Source of the DNA: Pseudomonas sp. MYb118
Lineage (GTDB): Bacteria > Pseudomonadota > Gammaproteobacteria > Pseudomonadales > Pseudomonadaceae
Direction of reading: 5' to 3'
NCBI RefSeq assembly: GCF_040947875.1
Contig: NZ_JBFRXN010000003.1
Coordinates: 744,001-808,000, forward strand
Length of the DNA stretch: 64,000 nucleotides
Below the pieces are notes generated by a model. The model was not told the DNA's origin and searched no databases. It worked only from the letters and a program-made list of their open reading frames with translations. Position numbers and translations under genes: made by a program. Below are positions 59,063 to 64,000 of the stretch, piece after piece. Each line of letters opens with the position of its first letter. Within the stretch, counting starts at the first letter, position 1.

Positions 59063-60589
59063 ATGCACCTGACGCGACCGGGCCGATTGCTTTTGCTGGG
59101 TGTGCTGGGCCTGACTGGCTGCGTGCGCCTGGGGCCGGATTTTCAGTCGCCGAAACAGCCGTGGATTGATCAGTGGAAGTCCCCTGCCCTTGAACATTCC
59201 AGCCAGCGCGCCAGCGATCCGGATTTGCAGCGTTGGTGGCAGGTGTTCGGCGACCCGGTGCTGGATCGCTTGATTGCCGACGCCGATGCCAACAATTCGG
59301 ACCTGAAGATCGCCGGCCTGCGGGTGATGGAAGCCCGGGCGCAGTTGGGTATTGCCTTGAGTGGGCGTTATCCGCAGGTGCAGCAGGCCAGTGCCGACAG
59401 CCTCTACGTCAACCGCCGGCAATTCGGCGGTAATAACCCGCAGGACGCGCATTTCTGGCAGTACAGCGCCGGTTTCGACGTGGGCTGGGAGCTGGATTTC
59501 TGGGGGCGTTTCAGTCGGGCCATCGAGTCGGCGGACGCCAGTTATTTCGCCGCGCAGGCCAACTATGAAGACGTGCTGGTGCTGCTGCGGGCCCAGGTGG
59601 CGGACACCTATTTCTCCCTGCGCACCACCGAGGCGCGTTTGCGGGTGGCGCAGGCCAACGCCAAGCAACAGAAGCGCAATTTCGAGATCACCGAGAAGCT
59701 GTTCACCAGTGGCCAGCAGGCCGAACTCGATTTGCAGCAAGCCCGGACTCAGTACCTGGGCACCTTGAGCACCATCCCCAACTTCGAGGACCAGGTGCTG
59801 CGCCTGCGCAATGCCTTGGCGGCGTTGATCGGGCAGCCACCAGGGGCTTTGCCGCAGTTGCTGGAGAACCAGGGGCTGATACCGCTGGTGGATCGTGCCG
59901 TGTTGCAGGATGTGCCGGCCAATCTGTTGCTGCGCCGGCCCGATGTGCGCGCCGCTGAATTGAATGTCGCGGCGCAGTCGGCGTTGATTGGTGTCGCCGA
60001 GACCGATTTCTACCCGTCACTGACCTTGCTCGGCAGCATCGTCTGGTCCGCCGATACGCTCAATGGCACCTCGCGCAACCTGGATTTTGTCGGTGGGCCG
60101 AGCCTGCGCTGGAACCTGTTCGACCACGGCCAGATCAGCAACAACGTGCGGGTCCAGGATGCGCGCCTGCAACAACTGATCGAGGCCTATCGCGACAAGG
60201 TACGCCAGGCCGCCCGCGAGGCCGATGATGCCGCCAGCGGCTTGATCAAGTCCCTGGAGCGCGAACGCATCCTGCGTGAAGCCGAGGTCGCGGCGAAACG
60301 CTCGCTGGTGCTGGCCGACGCGCAATACCTGGAGGGTTACTCGGACTTCCAGAGGGTGCTGGACGCCCAGCGCGCCTTGCTCGAGCAACAGGACAATTAC
60401 CTGGTCAGCCGCAGCAACGCGGTCAGCAACGTGATTGCCCTGTACAAGGCCCTGGGCGGTGGCTGGTACAGCCCGCAGCCGAAGGTCGACGCGGCGACCC
60501 GCGAGCAAATGGAGCAACGCACGGACTGGGGTGATCTGCTGGCAGAACCCAGGCCTGCCCACGTGAAAAAGGTCGAGTCCCATGAGTGA
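59063..60589 (+). CDS. NodT-family outer membrane efflux lipoprotein
   Basis: 508 residues from the ATG at 59063, which places the lipobox LGLTGC so that Cys20 is lipidated; the frame from 58991 adds 24 non-signal residues. Two outer-membrane-efflux repeats follow (about 65-260 and 280-460), with DPDLQRWWQVFGDPVLDRLI near the start and LLRRPDVRAAE in the middle. It forms the trimeric outer-membrane tunnel of a tripartite pump. The stop overlaps the HlyD gene start (ATGAGTGA). Confidence 0.92.
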   Translation: MHLTRPGRLLLLGVLGLTGCVRLGPDFQSPKQPWIDQWKSPALEHSSQRASDPDLQRWWQVFGDPVLDRLIADADANNSDLKIAGLRVMEARAQLGIALSGRYPQVQQASADSLYVNRRQFGGNNPQDAHFWQYSAGFDVGWELDFWGRFSRAIESADASYFAAQANYEDVLVLLRAQVADTYFSLRTTEARLRVAQANAKQQKRNFEITEKLFTSGQQAELDLQQARTQYLGTLSTIPNFEDQVLRLRNALAALIGQPPGALPQLLENQGLIPLVDRAVLQDVPANLLLRRPDVRAAELNVAAQSALIGVAETDFYPSLTLLGSIVWSADTLNGTSRNLDFVGGPSLRWNLFDHGQISNNVRVQDARLQQLIEAYRDKVRQAAREADDAASGLIKSLERERILREAEVAAKRSLVLADAQYLEGYSDFQRVLDAQRALLEQQDNYLVSRSNAVSNVIALYKALGGGWYSPQPKVDAATREQMEQRTDWGDLLAEPRPAHVKKVESHE

Positions 60590-61706
60590 AGCGCTACCCC
60601 CCTCCCCCAAACCCGCCAAGGCAGCGGCGGATCCGGCAAAAAAAGGCATCCGCTGGGTGTTGCTGGTGATCCTGCTGAGCCTGGCCTGGTACCTGGCGGC
60701 GGACCGCGTCACGCCCTACACGCAGCAGGCGCGGGTCGGGGCTTTTGTGATTCCGGTGGCGGCTGAGGTGGCAGGCCGGGTGGTGCGCGTGAACGTACGC
60801 AACAACCAGGACGTCAAGGCCGGTGACCTGCTGTTCGAAGTGGATCCGCAGCCGTACCAGATCGCCGTCGACCGCGCCCGTGCCGACCTCGAATCGACGC
60901 GCCGGCAGATCGGCGCCAGCACCGCCGGCATCGCCTCGGCGCAAGCCAATTTGCGCGCAGCCCAGGCCAACGAACTCAAGGCGCGCCAGGACAACCAGCG
61001 CCTGGAAGGCTTGCATCGCAACGACCCCGGGACGATTTCCGTGCGCCTGCTGGAAGTGTCCCGCGCCAATCGCGAACAGGCGGTCAGCCAGGTCGCCGCC
61101 GCCCGCGCCGAAGTGCAGCGCGCCCAGGAACAGGAAGGCGGCAGCGCGGAGGACAACGCCCTCTTGCGCAGCGCCGCCACGGCCTTGTCGAAAGCCGAAC
61201 TGGACCTGGCCAACACGCAGATCCGGGCGCGCTCGGCGGGCTTGATCACCGACCTGCGCACCGACGCCGGGCAGTTCGCGGCGGTGGGCAGCCCGGTCAT
61301 GACCCTGATCGCCATCCATGACATGTGGATCAGTGCCGACATGACCGAGAACAACCTGGGGCGAATCAAGCTCGATACGCCGGTGTCGATCGTGCTCGAT
61401 GCGCTGCCGGGCCAGGTGTTCGACGGGCGGGTGCGCAGCATTGGCTATGGGGTCAGTGTCGGCCAACCCACCCAGCCCGGTAGCCTGCCCACGGTGCAGA
61501 ACAGCCGCGACTGGCTGCGTCCGGCCCAGCGTTTTCCAGTGATCATCGAGTTTTCCGCAGAGGCCGAGGCGCGCCTGCGTGACAGCCGTGCGGTGCGCGC
61601 CGGCGGCCAGGCGGAAGTCATGGCGTTTCCGTCCGAAGGCAGCCTGTTGAACCCGTTGGGTCGGCTGTTCTTCGCGCTGATGAGCTGGCTGTCGTATGCC
61701 TACTGA
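60582..61706 (+). CDS. HlyD-family membrane fusion protein
   Basis: 374 residues. An N-terminal cytoplasmic lead, one membrane helix (about 22-42), a lipoyl/barrel-sandwich half (PVAAEVAGRVVRVNVRNNQDVKAGDLLFEVDP), a coiled-coil hairpin (about 95-205) and a returning beta-barrel (AGLITDLRTDAGQFAAVGSPV). It resembles AaeA/EmrA-type adaptors. It is translationally coupled on both sides: an 8-base overlap with the tunnel gene and 11 bases with the permease gene. Confidence 0.93.
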   Translation: MSEALPPSPKPAKAAADPAKKGIRWVLLVILLSLAWYLAADRVTPYTQQARVGAFVIPVAAEVAGRVVRVNVRNNQDVKAGDLLFEVDPQPYQIAVDRARADLESTRRQIGASTAGIASAQANLRAAQANELKARQDNQRLEGLHRNDPGTISVRLLEVSRANREQAVSQVAAARAEVQRAQEQEGGSAEDNALLRSAATALSKAELDLANTQIRARSAGLITDLRTDAGQFAAVGSPVMTLIAIHDMWISADMTENNLGRIKLDTPVSIVLDALPGQVFDGRVRSIGYGVSVGQPTQPGSLPTVQNSRDWLRPAQRFPVIIEFSAEAEARLRDSRAVRAGGQAEVMAFPSEGSLLNPLGRLFFALMSWLSYAY

Positions 61707-62721
61707 GCGCTCGCCACGGGTCCAGCGCGCCCTGCGCCTGGCGACGGGCACGGCGTTGTGCCTAGCGGCGAGTTTTGGCCTGGCGTTGCCGATTCCGTTC
61801 CTCGCGCCGGTGCTGGCACTGGTGCTGCTGGCCAGCGTCAATCGCCCGTTGCCGCTCAAGGCCGGCCTGGTGTTGGCACTCGCCGCCCTGTTGACCACCG
61901 GTGTCGGCCTGCTGTTGATCCCGGTGCTGCGTTATTACCCGGTCAACGGCGTGTTGCTGGTGGGCGTCTGCCTGTTCCTGTTGTTTGGTTATGGTCTGCG
62001 CGGCGGCAACAACCTGATCGTGACCTTCCTGGTGATCGGCCTGACCATGATTCCCGCCGCCGGCGTCGCCGATTTCGACCTGGCGGCAACGATCATCGGC
62101 GCGCTGGTCAAGGGTTTGCTGCTGGTGGTGCTGATCGTCGCCGTCAGCCACTGGCTGTTTCCCGACCCGCCCAACGCGCCCTCCCCACCCTTTGCCCCGC
62201 CGCTGCCGCCTGAGGAAACCGGGCGGGTGGCGCTGCGGGCGACGTTGATCGTGCTGCCGACCTTCCTGTTGGTGCTGGTGGACCCGGCAAGCTACCTGCC
62301 GATCATCCTCAAGGCCGTGAGCCTGGGCCAGCAAAGCTCCACCACCGCCCGCCACGCCGGGCGCGAACTGGTGGGCTCGACGTTATTGGGCGGTGTACTG
62401 GCCGTACTGTTCTGGTGCGCGCTCAGCCTGTTCGTGCATCTGTGGATGTTCTTTCTGTGGATGCTGCTGTTCGGGCTGGTCCTGGCGCGCAAGCTCTACG
62501 CCCTGAGCCCGAGCCGTTTCAGCCCGGGCTTCTGGCTCAACACCTTCATCACCCTGATCATCCTGCTCGGCCAGTCGGTGCAGGACAGCGCGGCAGGCAA
62601 GGACGTCTATACCGCGTTCGCGATCCGCATGGGCCTGTTCCTGCTGGTGACGTTATATGCGTGCCTGATGGTGCGCCTGCTGGACCGTCGAGCCACGCGC
62701 CCCGCTCACGGATTGACCTGA
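61696..62721 (+). CDS. DUF2955/FUSC-like inner membrane permease
   Basis: 341 residues with about ten helices in two bundles (about 18-150 and 170-335). It matches the DUF2955 type found with HlyD adaptors, related to the aromatic-acid/fusaric-acid exporters. Together with the two genes upstream it forms a compact tripartite efflux operon. Its 3' end overlaps the convergent glycine-zipper gene by 16 bases. The substrate is unknown; aromatic or organic acids are the family precedent. Confidence 0.88.
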   Translation: MPTERSPRVQRALRLATGTALCLAASFGLALPIPFLAPVLALVLLASVNRPLPLKAGLVLALAALLTTGVGLLLIPVLRYYPVNGVLLVGVCLFLLFGYGLRGGNNLIVTFLVIGLTMIPAAGVADFDLAATIIGALVKGLLLVVLIVAVSHWLFPDPPNAPSPPFAPPLPPEETGRVALRATLIVLPTFLLVLVDPASYLPIILKAVSLGQQSSTTARHAGRELVGSTLLGGVLAVLFWCALSLFVHLWMFFLWMLLFGLVLARKLYALSPSRFSPGFWLNTFITLIILLGQSVQDSAAGKDVYTAFAIRMGLFLLVTLYACLMVRLLDRRATRPAHGLT

Positions 62722-63155
62722 TAGCCCTTGCCTTGCAGGCAACTGCTGTAGGCCGTCGCACTGGCCGCTTCATTGCTGTTGCGCTGGGCACGACGCTCCT
62801 GGCGCTGGCGTGAACCACCGACTACCGCGCCCGCCGCGGCCGTCTGTTTGGCGCGGTCCTGGCGGTAATCCTGTTTGCGATCGTCATCGACACGATCATA
62901 GATCTCGTCATGCTGGTTGCCACGAATCTGCGCCGCCGTCGCCCCGGCCGCAGCACCGGCCGCCGCCCCTTTGAGCCGGCCGCCGGAAGGTGTCGAAGTG
63001 GTGGTTTGACCGGCCGCGATGTTCTGGCACTCAGCCATGTCGGACTGGGTCTGCTGCGAACTCTGGCCCTTCATCGGCACCACGGACTGGGCCGCTGCCT
63101 GGGTGGCGACCAGCGAGAGCGCGACACACAGGCCAAGGGAAGACAATCTGCACAT
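62706..63155 (-). CDS. Glycine-zipper small secreted protein
   Basis: 149 residues from the ATG at 63155 (GGAGG 5 bases upstream). The signal peptide ends near QAAAQS. Low-complexity hydrophilic segments surround a glycine-zipper-like GGRLKGAAAGAAAGATAAQI (about 68-87). Two cysteines (MAECQN and SSCLQGKGY) may form a disulfide. Proteins of this kind sit in the envelope, with no specific function known. Confidence 0.85.
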   Translation of the reverse strand: MCRLSSLGLCVALSLVATQAAAQSVVPMKGQSSQQTQSDMAECQNIAAGQTTTSTPSGGRLKGAAAGAAAGATAAQIRGNQHDEIYDRVDDDRKQDYRQDRAKQTAAAGAVVGGSRQRQERRAQRNSNEAASATAYSSCLQGKGYQVNP

Positions 63156-63194
63156 GATGACCTCCGGGCATTGGGGAGCCATCAAGAGTTTAGA

Positions 63195-64000
63195 TCAGCG
63201 CGTCCGCCCTCTCTCGACAGGTGACTGACGGCCATTGGCGCGCTTGAGGGTTTCGCTCGGCAGTTCCCGGAACAGCGCGTGATAGCTGCTGGAAAAGCGC
63301 CCCAGGTGCCAGAACGACCACTGCATCGCCACCTCGGCCACCGTGGTTTGCAGCGGCGAACTGCTGAGCAATTGACGGTGGGCGCTGTTGAGGCGGCGCA
63401 GGCGCAGCCAGTGGGTCGGGGTCATGCCGGTGTAGGCCTTGAACGCGTGTTGCAACTGGCGCAGTGACACGCCCGCGACCTGGGAGAGTTCCAGCAGGTT
63501 GAGGGTTTCTTCCGGGGAATCCGCCGCCCATTCGCCCACACGTTTCATCACCGCACGCTCTTCGGTACGACGCTGCAAGCCGCCACGATCCAGGCAGATG
63601 CACGCGTTATCGAGGATGTACAGGCAGTCTTCGAGCAACTGCTGGGTCAGGGCTTCGCGGCTTGGCGGGTCGATGGTCTGCGCCAGTCGGGTCAGGGTCC
63701 CGCTCAGCCAGCGACTGAACAGCGCGTTCTGCCCGGAATTCAGTGGCGCCATGAACAACCCTTCCAGCCGGGCGACGTTCAAGCCATGACGCTGAACAAA
63801 TTCCGGGCCGAACACCACGGCGATTTCCTGGTAGTTCTCCGGGGTGATCCAGATGTTGCGGCTTTCTTCATTGAGCACGTACAGCGCGTCATCGCTGCGA
63901 TCGAAACAGAACGCCAGGGCGCCTTCCGGCGCACCGAAATTCTGCTCGACCCGGGTGTTCATGTGTTCTTCGTAGATTTCCACGCCTTGCAGGTCGAGGT
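63195..64000 (-). CDS. AraC-family regulator, 5' end outside window
   Basis: At least 268 residues; the frame stays open to base 64000 (GTG at 63983 is internal to LDLQGVEIYEEHMNTR), so the true start is beyond the window. The C-terminal AraC HTH (last ~105 residues) reads LLELSQVAGVSLRQLQHAFKAYTGMTPTHWLRLRRL and WHLGRFSSSYHALFRELPSETLKR. The N-terminal effector part resembles EutR-type regulators. It may govern the convergent efflux operon or genes beyond the window. Confidence 0.88.
   Translation of the reverse strand, partial: LDLQGVEIYEEHMNTRVEQNFGAPEGALAFCFDRSDDALYVLNEESRNIWITPENYQEIAVVFGPEFVQRHGLNVARLEGLFMAPLNSGQNALFSRWLSGTLTRLAQTIDPPSREALTQQLLEDCLYILDNACICLDRGGLQRRTEERAVMKRVGEWAADSPEETLNLLELSQVAGVSLRQLQHAFKAYTGMTPTHWLRLRRLNSAHRQLLSSSPLQTTVAEVAMQWSFWHLGRFSSSYHALFRELPSETLKRANGRQSPVERGRTR

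Noticed and set aside
1..64000. tRNA, rRNA, transposase, integrase or prophage genes
   Set aside because: Both strands were read for conserved arms and familiar protein motifs, and none was found. The only mobile-type elements are REPINs, with no RAYT gene in the window.

Overview
The window looks like chromosomal DNA of a fluorescens-group Pseudomonas. It is GC-rich with strong G/C at third codon positions. Intergenic spaces carry many copies of the paired palindromic REP element (GTAGGAGCGAGC arms) typical of these genomes. Recognisable pseudomonad loci include gcd/oprB, FecIRA-type iron systems, GbcAB-like Rieske genes and an SdsA-type alkyl sulfatase. No tRNA, rRNA, prophage, transposase or CRISPR array was seen. 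Genes at both window ends are cut.

Region 1 (1-26.5 kb) is a catabolic and transport island for quaternary or cyclic amines. It has a FAD amine oxidase with a cupin and RidA, and a ProVWX betaine importer whose binding protein keeps the three-tryptophan cage. Next comes an M24-fold protein that matches DMSP lyase DddP at every iron ligand and at the catalytic Asp. Further genes encode an ornithine cyclodeaminase/pyrroline-2-carboxylate reductase, a PAS-LuxR regulator, a DMT exporter, a proline-racemase-superfamily epimerase, an MFS and a BCCT transporter, a Rieske oxygenase with its reductase, a ThDP enzyme, an aldehyde dehydrogenase, a GlxA/AraC regulator, a P5C-reductase-like protein, a second FAD amine oxidase, two LysR regulators and a DapA-fold lyase/deaminase. 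Together they could import a betaine, demethylate it, and feed a (hydroxy)proline-like product through epimerisation, oxidation, deamination and semialdehyde oxidation to 2-oxoglutarate. The true substrate is inferred, not shown.

Region 2 (26.8-34.3 kb) holds a TonB siderophore receptor, a dapA homologue preceded by a promoter and a structured leader with a possible short ORF, a carbohydrate porin (OprB) and membrane PQQ glucose dehydrogenase (Gcd) with a palindromic operator candidate.

Region 3 (34.5-53.3 kb) is an iron island: an ABC importer, two FecI/FecR pairs, an MFS transporter, four TonB receptors (three with an STN signalling domain, one without) and a short Fur-like winged-helix protein. 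Three receptor promoters share a conserved element, and two of these belong to close paralogues.

Region 4 (53.3-64 kb) has a FadL-type porin, a DUF3313 lipoprotein and an SdsA alkyl sulfatase (probably alkyl sulfate use), an AT-richer 900-bp gap, a DUF985 cupin, a three-gene efflux operon (OMF lipoprotein, HlyD adaptor, DUF2955 permease), a glycine-zipper protein and a truncated AraC regulator.
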